A stretch of 64,000 nucleotides of DNA from Herbaspirillum robiniae (GCF_002213415.1 NZ_NJGU01000007.1:186001-250000); one strand, 5' to 3'; positions 25,243 to 35,697 are shown, numbered from the stretch's first letter. Made by a program: numbers and translations. Notes: generated by a model from the letters alone, not told the origin.

Positions 25243-25965
25243 ATGTTAGAGAATTCAGGCAGGGCAGAAGCCCCGGTGCAAGGCGACCAGTTGAGTCGTT
25301 CCGAGCAGATCTGCAAGCTGATCATTGCAGCGATCCTGCGCGGCGAACTGGCCGACAACAGGAAGCTGCCGACCGAGGTCGAGCTGGCGAACCGCTACGG
25401 CGCCTCGCGCACCACCATCCGCGAGGCGCTGTCGCGGCTGCGTTCGGAGGGGGTGGTGGTGTCGCGCCGCGGCTCCGGCAACTATGTCCAGCGCCTGCCG
25501 ATGGACGAGCAGCAGGCGCGCCCGCAGCTGGGCAGCATCCATGACGTCGAGCGCTACTACGCCTTTCGCCTGTGCGTGGAAGTCGGCGCCGCGCAGATCG
25601 CCAGCGAGGCCCGCACCGAGGCCGACATCGCCGCCATGCGCACGGCGCACCAGGCGCTGAACCGCGCGCAACTCAGCGGCGGCACCTGCGTCGACGAGGA
25701 CCTGGCGCTGCACATGGCCATCGCCCGCGCCTCGCACAATCCCTTCTTCATCTCCACCATCGGCAACGCGCTCGGCCCCATCCGCCAGTGCATGGAGCTG
25801 GCGCAAAACCTGGGCCGCCCGCATGCCGCCGAGCGCATCGACATCGTCGATGCCGAACACCTGGCCATCATCCAGGCCATCGCCGACGGCTCGGCCGAGC
25901 GTGCCGGCGAAGCTATGCGTATCCATATCGACAACGCCCGCCAGCGTATCTTCGAAGGCGGGTGA
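25243..25965 (+). CDS. GntR-family regulator, FadR subfamily (FCD domain)
   Basis: A 240-aa repressor-type regulator. The winged HTH spans about residues 20-85 (QICKLIIAAILRGEL, then LPTEVELANRYGASRTTIRE and LSRLRSEGVVVSRRGSGNYV, shown in part), and the all-helical FCD ligand domain about 100-230 has the metal-binding histidine pattern (DEDLALHMAIARASHN, EHLAIIQAI, MRIHIDNAR). FCD members sense organic acids. The operator at 25034 and the divergent ExuT-like permease are its likely targets. Confidence 0.88.
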   Translation: MLENSGRAEAPVQGDQLSRSEQICKLIIAAILRGELADNRKLPTEVELANRYGASRTTIREALSRLRSEGVVVSRRGSGNYVQRLPMDEQQARPQLGSIHDVERYYAFRLCVEVGAAQIASEARTEADIAAMRTAHQALNRAQLSGGTCVDEDLALHMAIARASHNPFFISTIGNALGPIRQCMELAQNLGRPHAAERIDIVDAEHLAIIQAIADGSAERAGEAMRIHIDNARQRIFEGG

Positions 25966-25984
25966 GGCACGTCCCGATCTGCGC

Positions 25985-26608
25985 TCAATACAGGTTGTTG
26001 CGCACGGACTGGTAATAGCCCGCGTCCATGGTCTGCGCGGCAGCCGCGTCGCCGCCGGTCAGGGCCGCCTTCATCTGCCCCGGGGAGGGCACGCTGGCGC
26101 GGTCTAGGCGCGCCTCCTCATCCCACAGCCCGGCGCGGTTGATCGCCTTGCCGCAGTGAAACAGCACCTCGTCGATGGCCACCACCACGGCGCATTTGGG
26201 TTTGCGCTCCTTCTCCGCCAGCCGCTCCAGCAGTTCGGCCCGCGTGCTGATGGCGGCGCGCCCGTTGATGCGCATGAACACCTCCAGTCCGGGAAACAGG
26301 AACAGCATGCCCACCCGATCATCCTGCGTGATGTTGTGCAGCGAGGCGATGCGGTTGTTGCCCGGCCAGTCGGCGAAAGCCACGTGCCTGTCGTCGAGCG
26401 CCTGCACGAAGCCCGCGGGGCCGCCGCGCGGCGAGGCGTCGAGTCCGGTCGCGCTGCCGCTGGCCAGGCAGAAGAAGGTGGCGACGTCGAGGTAGGCGCG
26501 ATGAAAGGGCAGCAGATGCGGCAACACGCCCTTGACGATCATCTCGGACGGCGGCGCATACAGCCGCTCCAGGTCGGCGGCGACGAGCGCATTATCGGCG
26601 TGGCTCAT
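25985..26608 (-). CDS. pyridoxamine 5'-phosphate oxidase family protein
   Basis: A 207-aa protein with the split-barrel FMN-binding fold of the PNPOx-like family: FFCLASGSATGLDASPRGG is a typical first strand pair with the substrate-binding arginine, and DRVGMLFLFPGLEVFMRINGRA the central strands (shown in part: VGMLFLFPGLEVFMRING). Members range from flavin reductases to heme-handling proteins. ATG 26608 is chosen with GGAG upstream; the frame continues 28 residues further without support. It is divergent from an AraC regulator, which may control it. Confidence 0.75.
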   Translation of the reverse strand: MSHADNALVAADLERLYAPPSEMIVKGVLPHLLPFHRAYLDVATFFCLASGSATGLDASPRGGPAGFVQALDDRHVAFADWPGNNRIASLHNITQDDRVGMLFLFPGLEVFMRINGRAAISTRAELLERLAEKERKPKCAVVVAIDEVLFHCGKAINRAGLWDEEARLDRASVPSPGQMKAALTGGDAAAAQTMDAGYYQSVRNNLY

Positions 26609-26710
26609 GAGGGACTCCGGCGGGTCAGTGGACGATACTGGACAGCTTAGGGTAGGCCTTGATGGCGGTGATAGACTATCTGAGACATTCAATAACCCGA
26701 ATCAGCCACG

Positions 26711-27511
26711 ATGACGCCGGAACGCCTCAAACAGAAGATCGCCCGCGCCGCGCTCATCGGCGGCGATGATCCGCCGCTGGTGGCGCTAGCCGGCCGGCAA
26801 AGCGATCCGCGCGAATCGGGTCCGCACCATCACGCCACGGGGCAGCTGATGGGGTTGCTGTCGGGCCTTTTGAGCGTGCGCACCCACATGGGCGCCTGGG
26901 TGCTGCCGACCACGCGGGCGGTGTGGATTCCGCCTTCCCATGTGCATGCCGCACGTTCGCACGGGCCGTTCGAAGGCTGGGCGGTCTATGTCTCGCCGGC
27001 GGCCTGCGGCGCGTTGCCGGACCAGCCGCGGGTGATCGCCACGACCGCGCTGCTGCGCGAGGCCGTGCTGCGCGCCGCGCAGTGGGACATCGGCCCGCTG
27101 GCGCCGCAGCGGCAACGTCTTGCCGCGGTGATACTGGACGAGATCGGCGCCGCGCCGGCCGATACCTTCATGCTGCCCATGCCGGCCGACGCCAGGCTGC
27201 AGGGCATCGCCCGCGCCCTGGTCGGCGAGCCGGCGCACAGCCGCACGCTGGAGCAGTGGGCACAGTGGGCGCATGTTGCGCCGCGTACGCTGAGCCGCCG
27301 CTTCGTCGAGGAGACCGGCCTGAACTTCACCGCATGGCGCCAGCGCGCCCGCCTGCTGCGGGCGCTGGAACTGCTGGCCGGCGGCATGCCGGTCACCGCC
27401 ATCGCGCCGGAGCTGGGCTACGACAACCCCAGCGCCTTCATCGCCTTGTTCAAGCGCACCTTCGGCACCACCCCGGGCCGCTACCTGGTGGCCAACCTGC
27501 CGCAAATCTGA
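26711..27511 (+). CDS. AraC-family transcriptional regulator
   Basis: A 266-aa regulator with an N-terminal cupin-like sensing domain (about residues 30-110, HHHATGQLMGL and WIPPSHVHAARSHGP) and a C-terminal AraC DNA-binding domain with two HTHs (about 165-260: WAQWAHVAPRTLSRRFVEETG and VTAIAPELGYDNPSAFIALFKR, shown in part as PSAFIALFKRTFGTTPGRYL). Position divergent to the PNPOx-family gene suggests it as a target. Confidence 0.85.
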   Translation: MTPERLKQKIARAALIGGDDPPLVALAGRQSDPRESGPHHHATGQLMGLLSGLLSVRTHMGAWVLPTTRAVWIPPSHVHAARSHGPFEGWAVYVSPAACGALPDQPRVIATTALLREAVLRAAQWDIGPLAPQRQRLAAVILDEIGAAPADTFMLPMPADARLQGIARALVGEPAHSRTLEQWAQWAHVAPRTLSRRFVEETGLNFTAWRQRARLLRALELLAGGMPVTAIAPELGYDNPSAFIALFKRTFGTTPGRYLVANLPQI

Positions 27512-27656
27512 GAGCTGTGAGACTTCTGAGACCGGGGAGCAGGCCAGCTCCAAGGCTCAGGTCGCACTCCGCATGCCGCGCCGGACTCGGCCAACCTGCA
27601 ACAAGAGGTTCTGATACGCTGCTGCGCATACCAATTCAAAACAAGGGAGAGACCGC

Positions 27657-28073
27657 ATGAGCGACATCAGGCAACGCATCGCCGCCAGCTTCAGCGCACA
27701 GGGCCTGATGGCGACCCTGGGCGCGCAGCTGGGGGCGGTGGAAGACGGCGAGGTGCGCATCGAGCTGCCGTTCTCAAAGCACCTGTCGCAGCAGCAGGGC
27801 TTCATGCATGCCGGCGCCACCACCACCATCCTCGACAACGCCTGCGGCTACGCCGCGCTGACCAAAGCGCCCGCCGGCTGCGAGGTGGTGACCGTGGAGT
27901 TCAAGGTCAACTTCATGCGCCCGGCCATCGGCGAGCGCTTCGTCGCCATCGGGCGCGTGCAGAATTCCGGCAGGTCGCTGGCGGTCTGCAGCGGCGAGGT
28001 GCTGGCCTTTGCCGGCGGCGCCAGCAAGGTGGTGGCGCTGATGCAGGCCACCATCGCCCACGTGGCCGCCTAG
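27657..28073 (+). CDS. PaaI-type hotdog thioesterase
   Basis: A 138-aa single hotdog-fold protein of the PaaI family, acting on acyl-CoA thioesters in the cytosol. The helix signature is GFMHAGATTTILDNACGYAA (about residues 42-61), where the Asp is the usual catalytic acid; VEFKVNFMRPAIGERF follows. A good AAGGGAGAG site precedes ATG. Its 3' end overlaps the convergent SIS gene by 4 nt. Confidence 0.85.
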   Translation: MSDIRQRIAASFSAQGLMATLGAQLGAVEDGEVRIELPFSKHLSQQQGFMHAGATTTILDNACGYAALTKAPAGCEVVTVEFKVNFMRPAIGERFVAIGRVQNSGRSLAVCSGEVLAFAGGASKVVALMQATIAHVAA

Positions 28074-29098
28074 TTGGTCCTGGTCACCTTGTTGAGGTGG
28101 CGCGGCTTGTCCGCGTCCAGCCCGCGCGCGGCCGACAACTGCGCGGCCATCACATAGAAGGCCTGGATCGCGACGATGGGGTCGAGGTCGGGCGTGGCCG
28201 CCACCGGCAGCGTCAGGTCGCGCTGCGGGATATCGGACGGCGCCGCCAGCAGCACCCGGGCGCCGCGATGACGCATCTCGTCGGCCAGCTGCACCATGCC
28301 GGCCTGGCTGGGGCCGCGCGTGGCGAACATGAGCAGCGGATAGCCGTCGTCGATCAGCGCCATCGGACCGTGCTTGATCTCGGCGCCGCTGAAGGCCTCG
28401 GCCTGGATGGCGCAGGTTTCCTTGCACTTGAGCGCCGCTTCCAGCGCCAGCGGGAAGCCGATGCCGCGTCCCACCACCATCAGGCGATCGCTGCCGGCCA
28501 GCGCCTCCACCGCCGCCGACCAGTCGCATGCGGCCGCGGTGCGCAGCGCGTCGGGCAGCCGCTCCAGCGATTGCAGGAAGCCGGCGTCGTCCTGCCAGTG
28601 GCCGGTAAAGAGCGCACCCGCCACCAGGCTGGCGATGAAGCTCTTGGTCGCGGCCACGCTGGACTCCACGCCCGCGTGCAGCGGGATGCTCCATTCGGCC
28701 GCGCGCGCCAGCGGCGAGTCGGCGTTGTTGACCAGCGCCACGGTGGTCGCGCCGCCTTCGCGGAAGTAGCGGATCGGCTCCACCACGTCCGGGCTCTGGC
28801 CCGACTGCGAGATGGCGATGGCCAGCGCGTTCTTCGCAATCAGCGGCGCACGGTTCAGCGTCACCAGCGACATCGGCAGCGAGGCCACGATATGGCCCAG
28901 GCGCGCCATGGTCAGGTAGGCGCAATAATTGGCCGCGTGGTCCGAGCTGCCGCGCGCCACGGTGACGATGCCGGCCGGCGGCGCCGCGCGCAGCTTGCTG
29001 CCCAGTTCGGCATAGCGTTCGCGCTCCAGCGTGAGCTGCACGGCCACGTGATCGGCGGCCGAGCGCGCCTCCCGGAGCATCTGCGATTCGTTAGGCAT
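28070..29098 (-). CDS. SIS-domain glucosamine-6-phosphate deaminase, NagB-II/AgaS type
   Basis: A 342-aa protein with two sugar-isomerase (SIS) domains, like the isomerase half of glucosamine-fructose-6-phosphate synthase: TVARGSSDHAANYCAYL (about residues 45-61), ISQSGQSPDVVEPIRY (about 95-110), VGRGIGFPLALEAALKCKET (about 206-225) and EIKHGPMALID. With NagA upstream it should convert glucosamine-6-phosphate to fructose-6-phosphate and ammonia. ATG 29098 overlaps the nagA stop by 8 nt, indicating translational coupling. The classical hexameric NagB is absent here, so this protein probably replaces it. Confidence 0.85.
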   Translation of the reverse strand: MPNESQMLREARSAADHVAVQLTLERERYAELGSKLRAAPPAGIVTVARGSSDHAANYCAYLTMARLGHIVASLPMSLVTLNRAPLIAKNALAIAISQSGQSPDVVEPIRYFREGGATTVALVNNADSPLARAAEWSIPLHAGVESSVAATKSFIASLVAGALFTGHWQDDAGFLQSLERLPDALRTAAACDWSAAVEALAGSDRLMVVGRGIGFPLALEAALKCKETCAIQAEAFSGAEIKHGPMALIDDGYPLLMFATRGPSQAGMVQLADEMRHRGARVLLAAPSDIPQRDLTLPVAATPDLDPIVAIQAFYVMAAQLSAARGLDADKPRHLNKVTRTN

Positions 29099-30218
29099 CT
29101 GCGAGGTCAATCTCTTCTCCTTCCACATAAACGGCTTTGATGGCGAACTGGCGGTCCATCACGATGATGTCGGCATGGCAGCCGGCGTTGAGGCGGCCGC
29201 GATCGTCCAGGCCCAGGTAGTCGGCCGGGTAGGTCGAGGTGCGCAGCGAGGCTTCCGACACTTCCAGCCCCAGCGACACCAGGTTGCGCAGCGCCTGGTC
29301 CATGGTCAGGATGCTGCCGGCCAGGGTGCCGTCGTCCAGGCGCACGCCGCCGGCGCACTTGTGCACCACCTGGCGGCCCAGCGAATAGTCGCCGTCGGGC
29401 ATGCCGGCCGCGGCGGTCGAGTCGGTCACGCAGTACAGTCGCGGAATGGCGCGCAACGCCGCGCGGATGGCGCCGGGATGCACGTGCAGCAGGTCGGGGA
29501 TCAGCTCGGCATATTTGGCGTGGGCCAGCGCGGCGCCGGCCATGCCGGGCTCGCGGTGGTGGAAGCCGCTCATCGCGTTGAACAGATGGGTAAAGCCCGA
29601 GGCGCCGTGCGCCAGCGCGGCCACGCCGTCGTCGTAGCTGCCCAGCGTGTGGCCGATCTGCACCTTCAGCCCACGGTTGGCGAGCTTGCAGACCAGCTTC
29701 AGGTGGCCGTCCACTTCCGGCGCGATGGTGATCAGCTTCAGCGGCGCCAGGCTGTTGAGATGGTCGACCTGTTCCAGCGACGCCTCGATGGCGAAGTCGG
29801 GCTGCGCGCCCAGCTTGCCACGGTTGATGTAAGGCCCCTCCAGGTGCACGCCGAGGATGCGCGCACGGCCGCCGGCCGGCTCCTTGCAGGCCGCGCCGAC
29901 CGCCTTGAGGGCGTTTTCCAGTTCCTCCAGCGGCGCCGTCATGGTGGTGGCCAGCAGGCTGGTGGTGCCGTGGCGTGCGTGCAGGCGCGTGATGGCCTTG
30001 ACCGCGTCGCCGCCTTCCATCACGTCGCGCCCGCCGCCGCCGTGCACGTGCAGGTCGATGAAGCCGGGCAGGATGTAATCGCCCTCGTCGATGATGCGCG
30101 GTTCGCGCCGCAGCGGCCTGCCTTCGATGGAGCGGATGCGCTCGTCGAAGACGATGTCTCCGCTGACCCAGCCTTGCGGGGTCAGCACATTGCCATGGAT
30201 ATTCTTTATCGCGTTCAT
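29091..30218 (-). CDS. nagA: N-acetylglucosamine-6-phosphate deacetylase
   Basis: A 375-aa amidohydrolase-superfamily enzyme removing the acetyl group from GlcNAc-6-phosphate in the cytosol. Metal-site motif LPGFIDLHVHGGGGRDVMEG (about residues 49-68), HLEGPYINRGKLGAQ (about 124-138), VQIGHTLGSYDDG, HLFNAMSGFHHREPG and VTDSTAAAGMPDG (catalytic Asp) are all NagA landmarks. It follows the kinase gene by about 58 nt and is coupled to the SIS deaminase gene, so the phosphorylated sugar is passed on in order of the pathway. Confidence 0.93.
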   Translation of the reverse strand: MNAIKNIHGNVLTPQGWVSGDIVFDERIRSIEGRPLRREPRIIDEGDYILPGFIDLHVHGGGGRDVMEGGDAVKAITRLHARHGTTSLLATTMTAPLEELENALKAVGAACKEPAGGRARILGVHLEGPYINRGKLGAQPDFAIEASLEQVDHLNSLAPLKLITIAPEVDGHLKLVCKLANRGLKVQIGHTLGSYDDGVAALAHGASGFTHLFNAMSGFHHREPGMAGAALAHAKYAELIPDLLHVHPGAIRAALRAIPRLYCVTDSTAAAGMPDGDYSLGRQVVHKCAGGVRLDDGTLAGSILTMDQALRNLVSLGLEVSEASLRTSTYPADYLGLDDRGRLNAGCHADIIVMDRQFAIKAVYVEGEEIDLADA

Positions 30219-30276
30219 GGTGTCGTTTCCCGAGTGGTATTTTTTTATTGTGTGGTTGGTCTGTTACCGGCTGTTG

Positions 30277-31191
30277 TTATTGCGTGGCGCGCCGTGCCAG
30301 CAGCAATGCGCCATCGGCGGCATCGGAACGCGCCGCAACGATGCGCTGCCGCAGCCGCGCATCGAGATAAGGTTGCAGCGCGGCGGCCAGCCCGCCGCAC
30401 AGCGCCAACGGCAGGCGCCGCGCCGGGTCCAGGGCTTCAGCCATCAGCGCGATCTCGGCGGCGGCGGCCTGCAGGATGCCGCGCGCGGCGGCGTCGCCGG
30501 CGGCGTGCGCCACCACCTGGCGGGCCACGCGGGCGAAGGCCGCCTGGTCGGCCAGCGCGAGCCAGTCGAGCAGCGCGTCGCGCTCGCTGCGGGCGTCGTC
30601 GTCGGCGTTTTCCTCGCGGCACAGCGCCAGCACGGCTTCGGTCAGCGGGCCGCGCGCGGCGCGGCCGTCCAGCGCCTGCTGCGCATGGTGCACGGCGCGC
30701 ATGCCCATCCAGGCGCCGCTGCCGTCGTCGCCGGTGGGAAATCCCCAGCCGTCCACCACGCGCTGGCTGCCGTCCAGGTCGGAGGCGATGCCGATGGTGC
30801 CGGTGCCCACCGCGATCACCGCGCCGGGCCGCCCTTCATGCGCGCCCAGCAAGGTGGCCACGCCGTCGTTGGCGATCTCCAGCGCGCCGTAGGCGGGCGC
30901 GGCGGCGCGAAACTCGCTCGCCCATTGCGCCACGTTGTAACCGGCAATGCCCACGCCCACCGCCAGCTGTTGCAGCGAAGGAAGCGGCAGGCCGGCATTG
31001 GCGAAGGCGTCCGCGATGGTGGCCTCGATGGCGCGCCATGCGGCGGCGGCGCCGTTGCGCAGCGCCGAGCCCGGGCCCGCCGCCTGGGCCAGCACGCCGT
31101 GACCGGGCGCGGCGCCGGCGCGGGCCAGGCGCACCAGGGTCTTGGTGCCGCCGCCGTCCACGCCGACCAGGTAATCGATGGAGTTCGCCAT
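30277..31191 (-). CDS. BadF/BadG-type ATPase, probable N-acetylglucosamine kinase
   Basis: A 304-aa ASKHA-fold kinase of the BadF/BadG/BcrA/BcrD family, which includes N-acetylglucosamine kinases. The phosphate-1 loop is YLVGVDGGGTKTLVRL (about residues 6-21), and AVIAVGTGTIGIASDLDG and GWGFPTGDDGSGAW (about 117-160) form the phosphate-2 and sugar regions. An imported free sugar needs phosphorylation before NagA, and this gene lies between the ABC ATPase (13 nt away) and nagA, which supports the assignment. Confidence 0.85.
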   Translation of the reverse strand: MANSIDYLVGVDGGGTKTLVRLARAGAAPGHGVLAQAAGPGSALRNGAAAAWRAIEATIADAFANAGLPLPSLQQLAVGVGIAGYNVAQWASEFRAAAPAYGALEIANDGVATLLGAHEGRPGAVIAVGTGTIGIASDLDGSQRVVDGWGFPTGDDGSGAWMGMRAVHHAQQALDGRAARGPLTEAVLALCREENADDDARSERDALLDWLALADQAAFARVARQVVAHAAGDAAARGILQAAAAEIALMAEALDPARRLPLALCGGLAAALQPYLDARLRQRIVAARSDAADGALLLARRATQ

Positions 31192-31204
31192 GGTGTCTGC
31201 CGCC

Positions 31205-32329
<1,125 letters not shown>

Positions 32330-32345
32330 GTCGATTCCAGTGGGG

Positions 32346-33233
32346 TTACTTGACGGCGCCCGAGGTCAGGCCGCGGATCAGCTGGCGCGAGAACGCCACG
32401 TACAGGAGCAGGATCGGGATCACCGCCATCGACAGCGCGGCCAGCACCGAATTCCAGTCGGTGGCGTATTGCCCGATGAACTGCTGCACGCCCAGAGTGA
32501 CGGTGCGGGTGTCTTCGCCGGGCGCGAGGATCAGCGGGAACCACAGGTCGTTCCACGCCGGGATCATGGTGAACACCGCCACCGTGGCAATGGCCGGGCG
32601 GATCAGCGGCAGGATCACCTGGAAGAAGATGGCGATCTCGCCCACGCCGTCGCAGCGCGCGGCGTCCTTGAGTTCGGTGGGGATCTGGCGGATGAACTCG
32701 GACAGGATCATCACCGCCAGCGGCAGGCCTTGCGCGGTGTAGACCAGGATCAGCGCGGTGCGGGTGTTGATCAGGTCCAGCGCCACGATCAGCTGCAGGA
32801 TCGACACCGTGCCCAGGCGGATCGGGATCATGATGCCGATGGCGATGAAGAAGTTGAGGAAGCGGTTGCCGGGAAACTTGTACTCCGACAGCGCCCAGCC
32901 GGCCATCGCGCCAAACAGCACGATCAGCACCAGCGCGCCCACCGTCACCACCAGGCTGTTGCCGAAGTAGAGCAGGAAGTGGGTGCCGGAGAGCACCTTC
33001 TGGAAGCCGACCAGGGTCAGCGTCTCGGCGGTGGGCAGGGCCATCGGTCCTTCGAAGATGGCGTTGCGGGTCTTCACCGAGTTGATCAGGATCAGCGCGA
33101 TCGGAAACAGCGCGATGACCGCGTAGATGCACAACACGAAGTGCACCCAGAGATGTCCGGCCGGGCCGAAGCTGCGCTGCACCAGCGTCGGCCGGGCCGC
33201 TGCCGCGGGAGCGGCGTAGGAAGAAGAAGGCAT
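32346..33233 (-). CDS. sugar ABC transporter permease, MalG type
   Basis: A 295-aa inner-membrane permease with six expected helices. The EAA loop that contacts the ATPase is ELKDAARCDGVGEIAIFFQV followed by ILPLIRPAI (about residues 195-223), and the C-terminus ends SRQLIRGLTSGAVK, a typical MalG-family tail. ATG 33233 is chosen, with GAGGA upstream; the frame open to 33296 overlaps the upstream permease gene. Confidence 0.9.
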   Translation of the reverse strand: MPSSSYAAPAAAARPTLVQRSFGPAGHLWVHFVLCIYAVIALFPIALILINSVKTRNAIFEGPMALPTAETLTLVGFQKVLSGTHFLLYFGNSLVVTVGALVLIVLFGAMAGWALSEYKFPGNRFLNFFIAIGIMIPIRLGTVSILQLIVALDLINTRTALILVYTAQGLPLAVMILSEFIRQIPTELKDAARCDGVGEIAIFFQVILPLIRPAIATVAVFTMIPAWNDLWFPLILAPGEDTRTVTLGVQQFIGQYATDWNSVLAALSMAVIPILLLYVAFSRQLIRGLTSGAVK

Positions 33234-33285
33234 CGATTGGTCCTCGGGATTGTTGCGGTGAGGGCTTGCCTGCCGGCTGCGGTCG

Positions 33286-34200
33286 TCAGAGCGCATAGCG
33301 GGTCAGGCGGCGCTGCACCATGACGAAGTAGGCGCCCACGCCGCCCAGGATCACCAGGAACATCAGCGTGGCCACGGCCGCGCCCATGGTAGGGCTGCCG
33401 ATCTGCGCCTGGTAACCGAAGAAGGTGCGGTAGAAATAGGTGCCCAGCAGGTCGGCCGAATAATTGGGGCCGGCCAGTGCGCCCTTGACGGAGTAGATCA
33501 GGTCGAAGGCATTGAAGTTGGCCACGAAGGTGAGGATGGTCACCAGTCCCAGCGTCGGGTAGATCAGCGGCAGCTTGATCTGCCAGAAGATGCGCAGGCT
33601 GCTCGCGCCCTCGGCGTGCGCCGCCTCCAGCACTTCTTCGGGCACCGCCAGCAGCGCCGCGTAGATCAGCATCATCGGGATGCCGATGTATTGCCATACC
33701 GAGATCAGCGACAGCGTGATGAGGGCGGTGGATTCCTGGCCCAGCCAGGGACCGAACCAGTCGGCCAGGCCGACCAGGCCCATCAGCTTTTCGCCCACGC
33801 CCCACAGCGGCGAGAGGATCAGCTGCCAGATGAAGCCGATGATCACCACCGACAGCAGCGTGGGCAGGAAGATCAGCGTGCGGTAGGTGCGCGCGCCGCG
33901 CAGGCCCTTGAGGCTGAACAGCGTGGCCAGCAACAGGCCGATCGGATTTTGCAGCAGCATGTGGATGCAGAAGAACTTGACGTTGTTCCACATGGCGTTC
34001 CAGAAGGCGGCCGACCAGTCGGCGTCGAACAGGATGGTGCGATAGTTGTCGAGGCCGACGAAGCTGCGCACCCCGGCATCGTTGCTGGTGTAGAAGCCCA
34101 GCCGCAGCGTGTCCGCCAGGGGCAGGGCGCTGAACATGGAGTAGATGATGACGGCAGGCGCAAGGAATACCAGCAGCTGCCACGCGCGGACTTTTTTCAC
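33286..34200 (-). CDS. sugar ABC transporter permease, MalF type
   Basis: A 304-aa inner-membrane permease. The EAA motif EVLEAAHAEGASSLRIFWQI with LPLIYPTL (about residues 190-217) contacts the ATPase. The GTG at 34200 is taken as start because CAGGAGAC lies 6 nt upstream and the next residues (KKVRAW) open the first helix. A longer frame to an ATG at 34260 would run into the inverted-repeat element. It pairs with the MalG-type permease. Confidence 0.88.
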   Translation of the reverse strand: MKKVRAWQLLVFLAPAVIIYSMFSALPLADTLRLGFYTSNDAGVRSFVGLDNYRTILFDADWSAAFWNAMWNNVKFFCIHMLLQNPIGLLLATLFSLKGLRGARTYRTLIFLPTLLSVVIIGFIWQLILSPLWGVGEKLMGLVGLADWFGPWLGQESTALITLSLISVWQYIGIPMMLIYAALLAVPEEVLEAAHAEGASSLRIFWQIKLPLIYPTLGLVTILTFVANFNAFDLIYSVKGALAGPNYSADLLGTYFYRTFFGYQAQIGSPTMGAAVATLMFLVILGGVGAYFVMVQRRLTRYAL

Positions 34201-34272
34201 GACGTCTCCTGAGGACTTGAGTAGCTTGGCGTCTATGATTTTTATGTGCCAAGCCGGCAAAGAATCGGCCGC

Positions 34273-34417
34273 CGTAACCTGTTCGTGATCCGTAGCGAGA
34301 GGCCGTCAGCCGGTATCGGCCGGAGCGCAGGAACCGGAGTGTACTTTGGTACACGAGGATTCCGAGCACCGCCCGATGCCGGATCACGGCCTCGCAGTAG
34401 GATCACGGACAGGTTAC
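34273..34417. repeat. long imperfect inverted repeat between binding-protein and permease genes
   Basis: Two arms of about 65 nt (from GTAACCTG at 34273 and ending with CAGGTTAC at 34410-34417) meet around GTGTAC-TTTG-GTACAC (34339-34354). The outer 18 nt match at 17 positions, and the arms share CGTGATCC, GCGAG, GGCCGT and CGG(T/C)ATCGG in order with small indels. It reaches the binding-protein stop codon. In RNA it would fold into one long hairpin, as mRNA-stabilising elements after binding-protein genes do. Confidence 0.75.
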
Positions 34418-35697
34418 TGCTGCGGCTTGTACCACTTGGCGAACCCGGCCTGGATCTTGGCGGCGGCATCCTTCGGGGTCAGCTTGCCGTTCAGGACCTG
34501 GGCGTTGACGTTCCACATCTCGTTTTCCATGCTCGGCGTGCCGCGGTTCAGGATCTGCGAGTTCACGCGGATGGTCGAGGCGCAGCCCTTGCGCCAGCCG
34601 ATCATCTGCTTGGCGATCGGATCCTTCACCGAGATCAGGTGGTTCGACAGCGAGAAGAAGCCGGTGACCTTGTTGGTGTAGAGGTCGGCGAACTCCTGCG
34701 AACCCAGCCAGGCGAGGAACTTGTAGGCGTCTTCCTTGTTCTTGGATTTCTTGTTCACGCCCATGCCGATGTCGTTGTGGTCCGAGATGTAGCAGGCGTC
34801 GCCGGCCTTGGGCACCGGCGGCGGGAAGGCGCCCATGTCCAGCTTGCCGTTGAAGTAGGCGATATCCCAGGAGCCGGCCGGGTAGACCGCGCCCTTGCCC
34901 AAGGCGAACATGTTCTGGCTGTCGCTGTAGGTCTGGGCCGACGCGCCCTTGGGCAGGTACTGCGCCAGCTTGGCCTCATATTCCCAGGCCGCCACGAATT
35001 GCGGATCGGTGAACTTGGCCTTGCCGGAGATCAGCGCCTTGCGGCCTTCCTCGCCCTTCCAGTAGTTGGGGCCGATGCCGGTGAACAGCACCTGGTGCGA
35101 CTCCCACTGCTCGGAGGTGCCCATCACCAGCGGCGTGTACTTGCCGCTGGCCTTGACGGTGTCGAGCAGCTTGAAGAATTCCGCCTCGGTCTTGGGCGGC
35201 TCCAGGTTCAGTTCCTTGAAGATCTTGGTGTTGTAGAAGAAGCCGTGGATCACCGAGGCGATCGGCATGCAGAAGGTGTCTTTGCCATCGTCGGTCTGCC
35301 ATGCGGTCTTGGCGGCCGGCGCGAAGAACTCCATGCCCGGTTTGCCGTCCAGCTTTTCCAGGTGGCCCTTGTTATAGAGCGACAGCGAGACGTCGAACGG
35401 GCGGCAGGCCACCAGGTCGCCGGCGGTGCCGCCGGCCAGGCGCGCGGCCAGGCTGGAGTCGTATTCGGTAGGTGCGGTCGGCGAGAACTTCACGGTGATG
35501 CCGGGGTTCTTCTTCTGGAAGGCGGGGATCAGCACGTCCTGCCACAACTGCAGGTCGTCGACCCGCCAGCTCTCGATGGTCAGGTTGCCGGCCTGGGCAT
35601 GGCCGGCCAGCGCCATGGCCAGCGTGGCGGCACAGGCGGCGCCGGCCACCAGGCGTTGCATGAAGGGGCGTGCGCCCGGTTTTTTCGCGGTGTGCAT
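34414..35697 (-). CDS. sugar ABC transporter substrate-binding protein
   Basis: A 427-aa periplasmic solute-binding protein of the carbohydrate (family 1) class. A signal peptide covers about residues 1-36 (ending GHAQA). The mature part starts NLTIESWRVDDLQLW, and FCMPIASVIHGFFYNTKIF and MGTSEQWESHQVLFTGIG are hinge or ligand regions. With NagA, the kinase and the SIS deaminase downstream, the ligand is probably N-acetylglucosamine or a related amino sugar. It is first in the operon, with AAGGAGA before ATG. Confidence 0.9.
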   Translation of the reverse strand: MHTAKKPGARPFMQRLVAGAACAATLAMALAGHAQAGNLTIESWRVDDLQLWQDVLIPAFQKKNPGITVKFSPTAPTEYDSSLAARLAGGTAGDLVACRPFDVSLSLYNKGHLEKLDGKPGMEFFAPAAKTAWQTDDGKDTFCMPIASVIHGFFYNTKIFKELNLEPPKTEAEFFKLLDTVKASGKYTPLVMGTSEQWESHQVLFTGIGPNYWKGEEGRKALISGKAKFTDPQFVAAWEYEAKLAQYLPKGASAQTYSDSQNMFALGKGAVYPAGSWDIAYFNGKLDMGAFPPPVPKAGDACYISDHNDIGMGVNKKSKNKEDAYKFLAWLGSQEFADLYTNKVTGFFSLSNHLISVKDPIAKQMIGWRKGCASTIRVNSQILNRGTPSMENEMWNVNAQVLNGKLTPKDAAAKIQAGFAKWYKPQQ

